A stretch of 64,000 nucleotides of DNA from Rosa chinensis. Its lineage: Eukaryota; Streptophyta; Magnoliopsida; Rosales; Rosaceae. Below the pieces are notes generated by a model. That model was not told the DNA's origin, ran no database searches, and saw only the letters and a program-made list of their open reading frames with translations. Location of the stretch: positions 434,001 to 498,000 of the forward strand of contig NW_020126818.1 in assembly GCF_002994745.2 (NCBI RefSeq), in the 5' to 3' direction. Positions 24,391 to 35,134 of this stretch are shown here, piece after piece; position 1 is the stretch's first letter; every line of letters starts with the position of its first letter. The translations under genes and the position numbers were made by a program.

Positions 24391-25268
24391 TTGTGACGTT
24401 TGTTTGTTCTTGTTTGAAAGTTTTGTGTAAATTGTGTCTAATCTTGTTGTACAAAAGAAAAGAATTAATTATAAATATTGTTAAATTCTTGATTTATTAT
24501 AAGTGTGTAAAATCGTATGAGTAGATAAGGGCCCTTTTGTTAATATTGGCCTTAACCCTTCATTAGTGCCTTTCTGAGGTCTTATGAGGTTGAGGGCGGC
24601 TTTTATTAGCATTTGGAGAACTGTCTAACACATGAGTTCTTTTCAAGCTGAGTAAGGGGCATATAGGTGGTGTCTTAGGTTGAGACCCTGGGTGATGGGT
24701 TCAATTGGATCTCAGAGATACTATAGACCGTGCGTAAACCACAATGTGGGAGTAGCCAATAGGGGCCTAAACCTCAATGAGGGAGTAGCCTCCGTAGTGT
24801 CACCAAAATGAGTCCTCCCTCTCACTTACCTCTTAATCTGGCCATCTAGCCTTCTGAAACAAAGGAAAGCAACTTATGTCTAGGCGACTATCCCTAGATC
24901 GTATCTCACCAATAGTAGTGGTTTCTATTGGGCTCGACTTACAACTTGTAATTAATTAAGATATTAACTTTATTTGTAAGGATAATAATACACTTGAACA
25001 TAACCTCCACTTGTAAATTATGTGTTTTGTACATTTTATACTTGTATAAACTTCTTACGTGGTTTATTTGTGAAAAGATTGTGGATAGTTTGTAATTTAT
25101 ACTTCTTTTTATACTTGTATAAATCATAAATAGTAAAGTCATGAATAGTAACTTGTGAATAGTGACTCGTGAATAGTAAGGTTGATGTATAAATCACTAA
25201 TTTGTAATTAACTCACTTTATACTTTGCTAACTTCTTTGAATTTTGATGATATTCAGGATTCCTATGA
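23581..25268 (+). other. Element C 5' leader with duplicated modules and A tracts
   Basis: About 1.7 kb between PBS and gag without a long ORF. Module 1 (about 23767-24130) and module 2 (about 24507-24935) are diverged copies of each other. They share TTAATATTGGCCT, GTTGAGGGCGGC, GGGAGTAGCC and a TCTAG(A/G)CGACTAT end. Between them lie a conserved spacer (AAGGTATATTGGAT ... GTACCTAAGTG) and an A44 run at 24345-24388. A shorter A19 run is at 23635-23653. A GTAAGTAT donor-like site is at 23897-23904. Confidence 0.78.
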
Positions 25269-26834
25269 ATGACCGAGCCTTTTAGATCCTCTACACTAAA
25301 GGAAATTGAAGCAAGGCTCGCTCGCTTGAAGGGTCCTTCACTCCTTGAGCACACAAGCCCTTCCCCTTCAACATACAAAGAGTACACATTTAACGAGCAA
25401 GGGAAGCGGACTTACTTTTCTGAGGAGTCTACATCACCTACACCAAGTCCATCTCCTCCTTCACGTTCACCTTCACCTGTGATTTCGTCCAACTCTACAC
25501 CACCACCTTCACCACCACCTGAAGAAGTCGAAGAAGAGAGAATGGCATCTATTAGGGAACTCTCCACCGCAACTGTTGAAGGAGGACCCCCTACAGGCAT
25601 AGTATACCCTGCCCCTGCAGCTGGAAGACAGGCAGAGTTCGAGCTTAAGAGTGGATTGTTGCACAAGCTCCCTATCTTCCATGGACTTAATATGGAGGAT
25701 GCTAACAAGCATGTCAGAGAATTTCAATCTGTTTGTGCAAACATGCAACCACAAGGGGCAGATGAGAATCTTCTGAAGATGAGAGCATTTCCATTCTCTC
25801 TAGCTGATAGAGCCAAGGATTGGCTATATGAGCTTCCTGCAGGTCGTATCACATCATGGGAAACAATGAGAAAGGCCTTCTTGGAAAAATACTTCCCAGC
25901 TTCAAAGGTCATCACACTCAGGAAGAAGCTTAGTGGAATAGAGCAAGCTCATGATGAGTCCTATGCTGCCTACTATGAGAGGTTCAATTCCTTACTTGCA
26001 CAATGTCCTCAACACCAGATGAAGGATGAGACCCTACTCACATGTTTCTACGAAGGACTCTTACCCTTGGAAAGGCAAATGTTGGATGCTGCAGCTGGTG
26101 GAGCTTTTGTGGATAAGTCACCTGCGGTTGGGAAGGAACTTATAGCTAATCGTGCCCTAAACTCCCAACAGTATGAGGGTGTGAGACAACCCACTCGTAG
26201 GGTAAATGAGGTGAGCACTAGTCCTGCCATTGCGGATCAATTGAGCAAACTCACCCTTCTTGTGAACAAGGTGGCGACTACTCAAGGCCATGGAGGACCC
26301 TCTGCTTGTGGGGTATGCTTTACTCAAGGACATCCTACGGATCAATGTCCTCAACTGAGTGAGAATGGTGGTTGGGAATCTGTGAATGCTATAGGAGGCT
26401 ATCAAGGGAACCAAGGGGGTCCCCCACGTCCAAGGTATGATCCATATTCGAATACCTATAACCCTGGATGGAGGGACCACCCCAACTTCAAGTGGACCAA
26501 CAATGAAAATGTTCAAAACCCTCTTGGTGGAAATTTCCAACGTCCTCAAGGACCTCCCTATCAAAGACCTTACATGCCTCCTCAACACAATGTAGGGAAT
26601 CCCAATTCTCACTATGATAAGACGATAGAGGCATTGACTAATTCTACTCAGGCATTGACTAGTGCCACACAGACTTTGCTTCAAGGACAACAGACCAATG
26701 GCAAGGACATTGCAGAGCTCAAGAAGCAAATGGGACAAGTGGTGGACTTCATGACCAAGTTTCATGAGAGTGGTAAGCTTCCGAGCAACACAATTCCAAA
26801 CCCAAAGGGAGGCTTTGAAGGTTCCACCAACTGA
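25269..26834 (+). CDS. gag: Gag polyprotein of element C (521 aa), gag-only
   Basis: The structural capsid/nucleocapsid protein of a Ty3/gypsy element, which would package the RNA in cytoplasmic particles. Residues 1-100 are Ser/Pro-rich ([15 protein letters not shown]). Residues about 120-300 form the retrotransposon Gag domain ([34 protein letters not shown]). Near residue 346 is a CCHC knuckle, CGVCFTQGHPTDQC (C-x2-C-x4-H-x4-C). The conserved [12 protein letters not shown] follows. In the full-length copies the frame continues into protease after PNPKG; here it ends after 7 new residues (GFEGSTN) at TGA. There is no frameshift or internal stop. The start is the Met used by B, E and F. The clean ORF and matching LTRs suggest recent mobility. 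Confidence 0.94.
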   Translation: MTEPFRSSTLKEIEARLARLKGPSLLEHTSPSPSTYKEYTFNEQGKRTYFSEESTSPTPSPSPPSRSPSPVISSNSTPPPSPPPEEVEEERMASIRELSTATVEGGPPTGIVYPAPAAGRQAEFELKSGLLHKLPIFHGLNMEDANKHVREFQSVCANMQPQGADENLLKMRAFPFSLADRAKDWLYELPAGRITSWETMRKAFLEKYFPASKVITLRKKLSGIEQAHDESYAAYYERFNSLLAQCPQHQMKDETLLTCFYEGLLPLERQMLDAAAGGAFVDKSPAVGKELIANRALNSQQYEGVRQPTRRVNEVSTSPAIADQLSKLTLLVNKVATTQGHGGPSACGVCFTQGHPTDQCPQLSENGGWESVNAIGGYQGNQGGPPRPRYDPYSNTYNPGWRDHPNFKWTNNENVQNPLGGNFQRPQGPPYQRPYMPPQHNVGNPNSHYDKTIEALTNSTQALTSATQTLLQGQQTNGKDIAELKKQMGQVVDFMTKFHESGKLPSNTIPNPKGGFEGSTN

Positions 26835-28790
26835 GGAGAAGAGGAAACCACGTCTAGGCTGAGAAGACGTTAAAACCAAGCGCTACTTGGGAGGCAACCC
26901 ATGCAAATCAGATTTGCTTTCTTTATCCTTATCTTTTATTTTTCGTTTTTGCTTTTTGAATTTAGTATTATTTTCGTAAATTTCATCCCTATATGCTTAA
27001 GTGTTTCATTGCATGCTTTTAATTGATTACATTGAGGACAATGCAATATTTAAGTGTGGGGGAAGGGATTTACACTTTTATTTTGAGTCATATAATTTTG
27101 AGTCATATATTGAAAAATACAAAAAAATTGAAAAATGTCAAAAATTTAAAAATTTTCGTTGCTTTTGTTTTTGTTTTGAGTCTTAGGATGCCTTTTCAAC
27201 TGTCTAGGATGATTCTATATCTCTGAAATTATGACTAAAAGAGGATCACAAAATTGAGATGACTTAAACATGGTATTCTTTGGTTAATTGAGATATATGA
27301 AAAATATGTGCCTTGTAGTGGATATGGATTTCGTAACTTTGGTACAGAATATGAGCATGTTAAGATGAGTTTTGATTCATATAGACCCATGTGAGATAAT
27401 TGAGCCTATGTCCCATTTTCTTGGAGTGAATCGAAAAATATACTCTTAATTTCTTGGCGATATTTTGATGATCTCATTATTCTTTCATCTTGATTGACTG
27501 CTTGCCATAGATTAAGTTTGATGGACTAGAGAATGCTAGAATTCACTCTTGTGCTTGTTGAGACGTTATATCAATACATGGCCCTGATTCTGGAAGGGAT
27601 AGAGGCATCCTAGGAATTACCACCATTGCCAAATGAACTTGTGTCCCCAATTGTGCCCGTCGTGGGACTCCCCTAGATAAGCCCCTTTGAGCCTACATCA
27701 AGCCTTTTCATTCATCACCCTTAAAATCCTTAACCAGGAAGCTTAGTATAGTTACAACCCTACCCTTTGTTCTAAGAACTTAGTGGAGCTACCTTTTGAG
27801 ACATACTACATGGGTTTGGTGCTAAGGATGAAAATTGAGAAGAGGTGAAAGTTCAAGTGTGGGGGTAGACTTGTCCATAAAGAAAAAAATATGTGAAAGC
27901 CGTGAGAAAATGAAAAGAAAAAAAATTGTGTACGGCTAGAAAGAAAAGAAAGAAATATTTATGGATTTTAGTCCCCCATACTTAGTGATTTTGGAGTTTA
28001 CGTTGAAATGAAGGCCTACTAAAGAAAAATTTGGCCTTTGTCCATTCACTATAGTTCAGGGGAAGTTTACAATGAAGATTGGGCCCAACATGAAGACATT
28101 AGGCCCCTTTTATGTTACCTCTAGGGAAAGTGACGTTTTTGCAATGCCTTGGTGGATTTCTTGAGGTCTCTACATTTACATGTGCTCTGCTAGGTTTTTA
28201 GGACACTTTGATAAATCCTTATCCTTCATTTCTTAAAACCTTGAGCCTTGGCCCCATTACAACCTTTAAGAAGACCTTCTTGATCCTTAAGATGGGACAG
28301 CCCTTGATGTGGAGATGAGTTACAAGAGTTGAACCTATGGCTTGGGTCCATCTGTGCAAGTAGTTGGTATCCTTCATGAGATCTCTAAAGAAAATTATAC
28401 ATGTGCTTTTGTTTCTTGAATTATGTGATATACTTGCTATCTTTCACATATACTTGAGTGTATAAGCTTTTAAGCATTGCCATGATCTGAGAGAAGAAAG
28501 AGTGGATATAACTTGTGAGGATTTGAATCATACTTGTTTGAAGCATGCTTAACAGAAACCATCACCATTGTTCCAACCAAGTCCTACTTGTGTATATGTA
28601 ACTTATGTGTTTTAATTAACTCTCGAATGCCTAAACATTTATTCTTGGTGAAGTGCTAATCTTGGTGTTGTGAAAGTAAGAGATTGCTGAGACAAAAAGT
28701 TGAAGGGCTATAGAGTCTTTGTATGTTTAGAGTCTTTAATTTCTGTTGAGTCTTGGTGTGATTTTGCTAAGGGACTAGCAAAAGCTAAGT
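26835..28790 (+). other. Element C post-gag non-coding region
   Basis: After about 35 nt unlike the full-length copies, the sequence joins the same post-pol region as A. There is a hairpin (ACGTCT 26850-26855 with AGACGT 26865-26870), the conserved 24-nt block at 26878-26901, and AAGTGTGGGGG at 27052-27062, 27855-27865 and, at the PPT, 28787-28797. The pol genes are thus cleanly removed while the tail is retained. Confidence 0.82.
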
Positions 28791-28801
28791 GTGGGGGAAT
28801 T
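28791..28801 (+). promoter_or_regulatory. Polypurine tract of element C
   Basis: GTGGGGGAATT directly before the 3' LTR start at 28802. Confidence 0.86.
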
Positions 28802-31124
28802 TGATAGGAGCATTTTAATGCGACGTTTTACTTGCTTTTCCCTGCATTTTCTGCGTTATTTCCTTAATAAAACCCTGTTTAGGAAAGTTTCCATTCTTTG
28901 ATTGGGAAAGTTCCTATTTGTAGAAAGTTTCTATTTTTTTTGTAGTTTTTATTTATCATTTTTAGTAAGTTTCCATTTTTAGTAGTTTCTATTTTTCATT
29001 TTTAGAAAGTTTCCCACTTTTCATTTTAGGAAAGTTTCTATTTTTCTTACTAGTTTCTATTTTCAGGTCCTTGTCACAAATGAGCTGAAACGAGCTCACA
29101 AATGGAGAGAGAAGCTAGCCAACGTTGGAGGGAGACAAGATGAAGTACAAAGGGAAGCACAAATGAGCAGAAATGAAGAAATGAAGCTTTCCTGGTCCAA
29201 CCAGGAAACCCTGTCCAGAAAAGGAAAGCTTGCCAAAACAAGACTCTTGAGCCAACCATGAATGGAGATCGAATTAATGAAGTGACATGGCATGAGAGAA
29301 GCTTCTTGAAGACTCTAGATGATGACATGGCACAAAGGTGGCGCATGGAGGCCCAAGAACTCTCAAGACTTGTTGGATTTTCGGCAAATGGATCAAAAGC
29401 CCACAAAGCCCATGCAATTAGGGTTTGTGACGCAATGAAGAAACCCTAGAGATGTTTGCCGTCCAAAATGAAGAGAGAAACAAGGAAAATGACGTGGAAA
29501 ATCAGAAATTAAAAGGAGATTTTCTAGGGAGATTTTCTAGGGCTATTTTTATGGAAATTCATCAAGAGATAAACCCTAGAATATCTTTTGCCGTCCAAGC
29601 CAAGAGGAAAAGAAGGAAGTTGCCGTGTGAATTAAAAGAAAACCCTAGAGAATTCGGCAAGGAGATATTCAAGGGAGAAATAAAAGGAAAGAGAAAAAGG
29701 TGGAGACCAAGAAAAGCTCAAAAGAAGTCTAGATACATTCCTTAATTCCCTAAAGGAAGTTTGGCCGAATTGAACTACAAAAATCAGAATTATATCAAGG
29801 GAATTTCGGCAAGATTATTTAGGGAATTAAATGGAATTTTGTGATTGGTTGAACCACCTCATAGGGCTTATTTGGCAAGATATTATTGGAGGAAATTATG
29901 TGGAATTTTCAGATTAATTCCATAAGGTTTACACGGCTTGGAGAGCAAGTTGGCCGTCCCCTATATAACCTCCCATCTTCTCAACGTTTGAGAGTTCCAA
30001 GTTCCATACTTTTGCGTTTATACTTTGAGAAAAAAATCAGAAAACTCTCTAGCTTAGCCGTGTTCTTCTCCATCCTCTAGGGCAACCACGAAGTGCAAGC
30101 AAGGCCAAGGAAGAAGAAGACAAGCCGTGAACACCATCCATCCTCCACCTTGAAGATTGCTTTCGAAATTCAAGAGATCACATCATCACTTCATTCATCT
30201 CATCTTCATCACGGTGTAATCCGATTCTCCTTGTAACCTTTGCTTTGTATTTTCGTTGGTTTTGCCTTAGTTGACACACATGTTTGAACAATTATTAATT
30301 TCTGGAATTTTATGATTAATTGTTAATTTTCAGATTCATATATTGCGAGTTATGGTTGCTTTTGTGTGAGTGTTTGATTAAATTTGCATGCTAGATAACT
30401 TTTGTATTTTAATCTTATGTGGTTGCAAACACTTAGGGTTTTAATATAATTGGTGCTAGGTTTAAGAACATGAAATCGACTTTTCGTTTTGTGTAAACTT
30501 GAATCAATGTAGTAAAGGTTTTGTGCAAAAACCGAATTTAATCAAAGAAGATTGCAATTAGGTGGACTTTTTCATACTAAGTTGCACATTTGAGTTGATA
30601 GCCTTTCTAGGTGCTTAATGCGTTAAACATGACATGATTGACTAGCTTTCTAGGGTTTGATTGCATGTTTGATAGGATTAATCTAGGTGCTTTCGCTTAG
30701 GTTAATTAGCATTGAAAGTAAAATATGGGAAATTGTTTGCTTTTGAACGTTTCACATGATTAACTCCTCTTGCATGACTATGATGAACAATGATGAACTT
30801 GAATTGATTTTAATTATATGTTTCGATTTGATCTTTGTTCTTGCATTCCATTTGTATTTTAATTGTTTTGCATTTTAATTTTTATTAGCTTAGCATTTAT
30901 TTTCGAAAATAGAAAACCAAAAACCAAAAATCCCCCCATTTTCGTAAATATGTATATATTTTGTTATATATTTGTGAATATTATACTTTGTTGTAATTTT
31001 AATTGTTTAATTGTTTGACAATGACAGGTGTACCCTCAATCCCCGGAATAGAACGATCCCTACTTACTTTATACTACTAATGACATTTCAGGGTTAAATT
31101 GGTCGCTCGACAAAAGCGACATCA
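28802..31124 (+). repeat. Element C 3' LTR (2323 bp)
   Basis: Same length as the 5' LTR at a constant 7568-bp offset. Every ORF inside it has an identical counterpart in the 5' LTR. Terminal hairpin at 31102-31120. The LTR is followed by the AAAAC target duplication at 31125-31129. Confidence 0.96.
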
Positions 31125-31129
31125 AAAAC

Positions 31130-31271
31130 CCCCCATTTTATTCGTTTATTTGTTAATTGACCTTTTTGTGTAGGTGTACCCTACAATCCCCGGACTGAAC
31201 GATCCCTGCTTATCCTATACTGACAACTACATTTTGCAGGGTTAAATTGTGAGGCTATTTCAGCCGCATCA
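31130..31271 (+). repeat. Family-2 solo LTR J, right part
   Basis: Continues LTR J after element C: CCCCATTTTATTCG, the U5 block with CAATCCCCGG, and the end GCCGCATCA. ACTAA follows (31272-31276), matching 19627-19631. The terminal inverted repeat lies in 31250-31268 (GGCT with AGCC at its core). Confidence 0.9.
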
Positions 31272-33233
31272 ACTAAGACACACACTAAGACTCAACGAAA
31301 ATTAAAGACTTGACACGAAACAGACTCTATAGCCCTTCAACTTTTTGTCTCAGCAATCTCTTACTTTCACAACACTAAGATTAGCACTTCACCAAGAATA
31401 AATGTTTAGGCATTCGAGAGTTAATTGAAACACATAATCTTCACATACACAAGTAGGACTTGGTTGTAACAATGGTGATGGGTTCTGTTAAGCATGTTTC
31501 AGACAAGTATGATTCAATCCTCACAAGGCATATCCACTCTTTCTTCTCTCAGAATTCAAGGCAATGCTTAAAAGCTTATACACTCAAGTATATGTGAAAG
31601 ATAGCAAGTATATCACATAATGTAAGAAACGAAAGCACATGTATAATTTTCTTTAAAGATCTCATGTAGGATACCAACTACTTGCACAGATGGACCCAAG
31701 CCATAGGTTCAACTCTTGTAACTCATCTCCACATCAAGGGCTGTCCCATCTTAAGGATCAAGAAGGTCTTTTCAAGGGTTGTAATGGGTTAAGGCTCAAG
31801 GTTAAAGAACTGAAAGGTAAGGATTTATCAATGTGTCCTAAAAACCTAGTAGAGCATATGTAGATGTAGAGACCTCAAGAAATCCACCAAGGCATTGCAA
31901 AAACGTCACTTTCCCTAGAGGTAACATAAAAGGGGCCTAATGTCTACATGTTGGGCCCAATTTTCATTGTAAACTTCCCTTGAACTATAGTGAATGGACA
32001 AAGGTCAAATTTTTCTTTAATAGGCCTTCATTTCAAAGTAAACTCCAAAATCACTAAGTTTGGGGGACTAAAATCCATAAATATTTCTTTCTTTTCTTTT
32101 CTAGCCGTACATTTTTTTTTTCATTTTTCATTTTTCACGGCTTCCACATATATATTTTTTTTCTTTATGGACAAGTCTACCCCCACACTTGAACTTTCAC
32201 CTCCTCTCAATTTTCATCTTTAGCACCAAACCCACGTAGTATGTCTCAAAAGATAGCTCCACTAAGTTCTTAGAACAAAGGGTAGGGTTGTAACTATACT
32301 AAGCTTCATGGTTAAGGGTTTTAAGGGTGATGAATGAAAAGGCTTAATGTAGGCTCAAAGGGCTTATCTAGGGGAGTCCCACGACTGGCACAAATGGGGA
32401 CACAGGTTTATTTGGCAATGGTGGTAATCCCTAGGGTGCCTCTATCCCTTCCAGAATCAGGGCCATGTATTGATATAACGTCTCAACAAGCACAAGAGTG
32501 AATTCTAGCATTCTCTAGTCCATCAAACTTAATCTATGGCAAGCAATCAATCAAGATGAAAGAATAATGAGATCATCAAAACATCGCCAAGAAAATAAGA
32601 ATATATATTTTCATTTATCACTCCAAGAAAAAGGGACATGGCTCAATTATCTCACATGGGTTTATATGAATCAAAACTTATCTTAACATGCTCATATTCT
32701 GTACCAAAGTTTCGAAATCCATATCCACTACAAGGCACATATTTTTCATATATCTCAATTAACCAAAGAATACCATGTTTAAATCATCTCAATTTTGTGA
32801 TCCTCTTTTAGTCATGATTTCAGAGATATAGAATCATCCTAGACAGTTGAAAGGGCATCCTAAGACTCAAAACAAAAACAAAAGCAACGAAAATTTTTAA
32901 ATTTTTGACATTTTTCAATTTTTTTTTTGTATTTTTCAATATGTATGACTCAAAATATGACTCAAAACAAAAGTATAAATCCCTTCCCCCACACTTAAAT
33001 ATTGCATTGTCCTCAATGTAATCAAGAATAAGCATGCAATGAAACAAGTAAGCATATAGGGATGGAATTTACGAAAATGACTACCAAAATAAAGAAAAAT
33101 TGGAGAAGTAAAAGGGAGAGATAAAACAAATCTGCGTTGACGACTCCTCCACAGCTACTTCTGAATTGGGTTGCCTCCCAAGTAGCGCTTGGTTTTAACG
33201 TCTTCTCAGCCTAGACGTGGTTTCCTCTTCTCC
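31272..33233 (-). other. Element D post-gag non-coding region
   Basis: Minus-strand equivalent of 26835-28780 in C. CCCCCACACTT motifs lie at 32180-32190 and 32986-32996, and the conserved block and hairpin lie next to the gag stop (about 33167-33218). No ORF of substance. Confidence 0.82.
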
Positions 33234-33382
33234 TCAGTTGGTGGAACCTTCAAAGCTTCCCTTTGGGTTTTGAATTGTGTTGCTTGGAAGCTTACCACTC
33301 TCATGAAACTTGGTCATGAAGTCCACCACTTGTCCCATTTGCTTCTTGAGCTCTGCAATGTCCTTGGCATTGGTCTGTTGTC
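33234..33382 (-). pseudogene. gag: Element D gag, last codons only
   Basis: Encodes about the last 49 residues of a gag-only Gag, including [15 protein letters not shown] and the end GSFEGSTN with stop TGA at 33234-33236. The 5' part is cut at 33383 by element K. The last 5 bases before K, TTGTC (33378-33382), would be the target duplication; its second copy is not in the window. Confidence 0.85.
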
Positions 33383-35110
33383 TGATAAGAGCACAAAGTG
33401 TGACATTTTTAATATGTATTTTCCCTCATTTGGCTAAGTTATTCTCTTAAAATTAATAATTATAATAAAGTTTATGTTTTTAGTTACTTCAAGGTTGGAA
33501 AGGGTGAAAACAAGTGAAAAAGAGCAGAAATGAGCATAAATTAATGACAAGTCATTTATGAAACTTTCCTCTTTCATTTTAGGAAATATTTCCTATTTTG
33601 TTTTAGGAAACTTTCTTCATTTGAACTTTTCTATTTCTGATTTTTGTATTCTAATGAGAGTCCATCCCATTAAAAACTCTTGAGTGATGAAATCAAGAAA
33701 AATTGAAGGATTAATCAGGAAGAATTCAAGGAGATAAAATGGATTGTTTTTAATCAGTATTTATTCCTAATTATCTGATTTCTTATTGATTATAAACTCT
33801 AATTAAATTCTGATTTTTCTTGATTGTAGGAGTTTATTGTGTGCACAATTCTTGGAAGAAATTAGTGCAAATCAAAGGAGAAGAATAAGGGATGTATCTG
33901 GTCGCTATTCAAGGCATATACAATGAGCCATTAAGGGGAAAAGAAATCAGAAAATTCATGACTTTGTCAAGAGAAAATCAAGCAAATTTGGAGGAGAAAT
34001 CACCTCAAGATGATTGGCCATGATTGCATCACAAGAGATGAGAATTCCACTATAAATAGCAGCCATTCTCTACTCCAAAAATCATCACTTCCTGACCAAG
34101 ATCACTTCCTGACCAAGATCACTTCCTAGCTTATCAGTTCCTAGCTGAAAATTATTCCATAGCTCTACCCAATTCACTTCTCAAACCTCCATCACATACA
34201 AGGCCGTGACCACCATCCTTCCATCAATCTACGAGTTCTTAGGCGCTGAGTCAAGGACGCTCCACCACCACCATAGCAGAGACGAGTTCATCACCTTGTT
34301 GCTAAGCCGCTGAGGAAAGCTTCAAAAGTGTAACTATGACTCTACTTATAATTATTGTTTCGGTTTTGTGTGTTTGGATTTGTGAGTTGTGTAATTGGAG
34401 ACATGAGATTTTCAGAATATTTTTGTTAATATTTTTGAGATTTCCAGTTTATTATTGAGTTAATTTCGAGAATTCTTTCACGATGCATGTTATAATCTTG
34501 TGCCGTTTTATGTGTTTAGATAATTTTCAGAGTTAGGTTAATAAGTTTGCATGCTAGAATCACGCTGAGTATTCATGTGTGTTTGCTTAATTTGCCAAGA
34601 GTAATTATTATTTGTTAAGACGCTGAGTTAAACAAGTAGTAATTAGTTCTAAAGAGTGGTAAAAATCATGCTTTAATGATTGAATGATACTGGAAATTAC
34701 GTGTTAATTGCTATGAGTAATGGATTGGACCGTGACAGCTTTTCATTTGGGCTCTTATCTAGCATTTAAGATGGGCACGTTTTTGTTGCATGTTGAAATG
34801 AATTTTCTGTTTTTACACTTAGTAATTTTCGAGTGGTAGTGGTCTAGGTTACGGAAGTCGATCATTGTACATAATTTTATTTGTTTTGTTTTTATTTTAA
34901 GTAGATTAGAACTAAATCTCAAAACCCCCCATTTTATTCTTTTATTTGTTTATCTCGGTAGAACCTCCACCCCATTTTATTCTTTTATTTGTTTATTGAC
35001 CTTTTAGTGTAGGTGTACCCTACAATCCCCGGACTGAACGATCCCTGCTTATCCTATACTGACAACTACATTTTGCAGGGTTAAATTGTGAGACTATTTT
35101 AGCCCCACCA
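33383..35110 (+). repeat. Element K 5' LTR (1728 bp)
   Basis: Starts TGATAAGAGCACAAAG and ends AGCCCCACCA beside the PBS. A TATAAATA box is at 34051-34058. Downstream, a 17-bp unit (ATCACTTCCTGACCAAG) stands twice from 34084, with a third partial copy. CAATCCCCGG is at 35023-35032. Confidence 0.92.
34051..34058 (+). promoter_or_regulatory. TATA box in element K 5' LTR
   Basis: TATAAATA, also present at the equivalent place in LTR J (20234-20241). Probable core promoter; activity is inferred. Confidence 0.6.
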
Positions 35111-35115
35111 ATTTT

Positions 35116-35134
35116 TGGCGCCGTTGCCGGGGAT
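35116..35134 (+). promoter_or_regulatory. Primer-binding site of element K (tRNA-Asp)
   Basis: TGGCGCCGTTGCCGGGGAT, identical to family 1. The segment CCGGGGATTG (35127-35136) pairs with CAATCCCCGG at 35023-35032, spacing 94 nt. Confidence 0.93.

Larger units (their letters stand above)
21234..31124 (+). mobile_element. Element C, complete gag-only LTR retrotransposon, TSD AAAAC
   Basis: Complete structure: 5' LTR 21234-23556, PBS, leader, a single gag ORF, non-coding tail, PPT, 3' LTR 28802-31124. The flanking repeats AAAAC are at 21229-21233 and 31125-31129. The LTRs have equal length (2323 bp), a constant 7568-bp offset, and no difference in the stretches I compared. Protease, RT, RNase H and integrase are missing, so movement would need enzymes supplied by a relative such as E. 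It is inserted in solo LTR J. Confidence 0.95.
17274..33382 (-). mobile_element. Element D, gag-only Athila derivative, interrupted by J and K
   Basis: Consists of the 3' LTR (17274-19582), PPT with a 49-bp piece (19583-19631), and the post-gag region with the last codons of gag (31272-33382). The gap between is the family-2 solo LTR J carrying element C. At 33383 family-2 element K begins, so the 5' part of D is missing from the window. The gag-to-tail junction is the same as in C, which makes D a second member of a non-autonomous subfamily. Confidence 0.85.
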
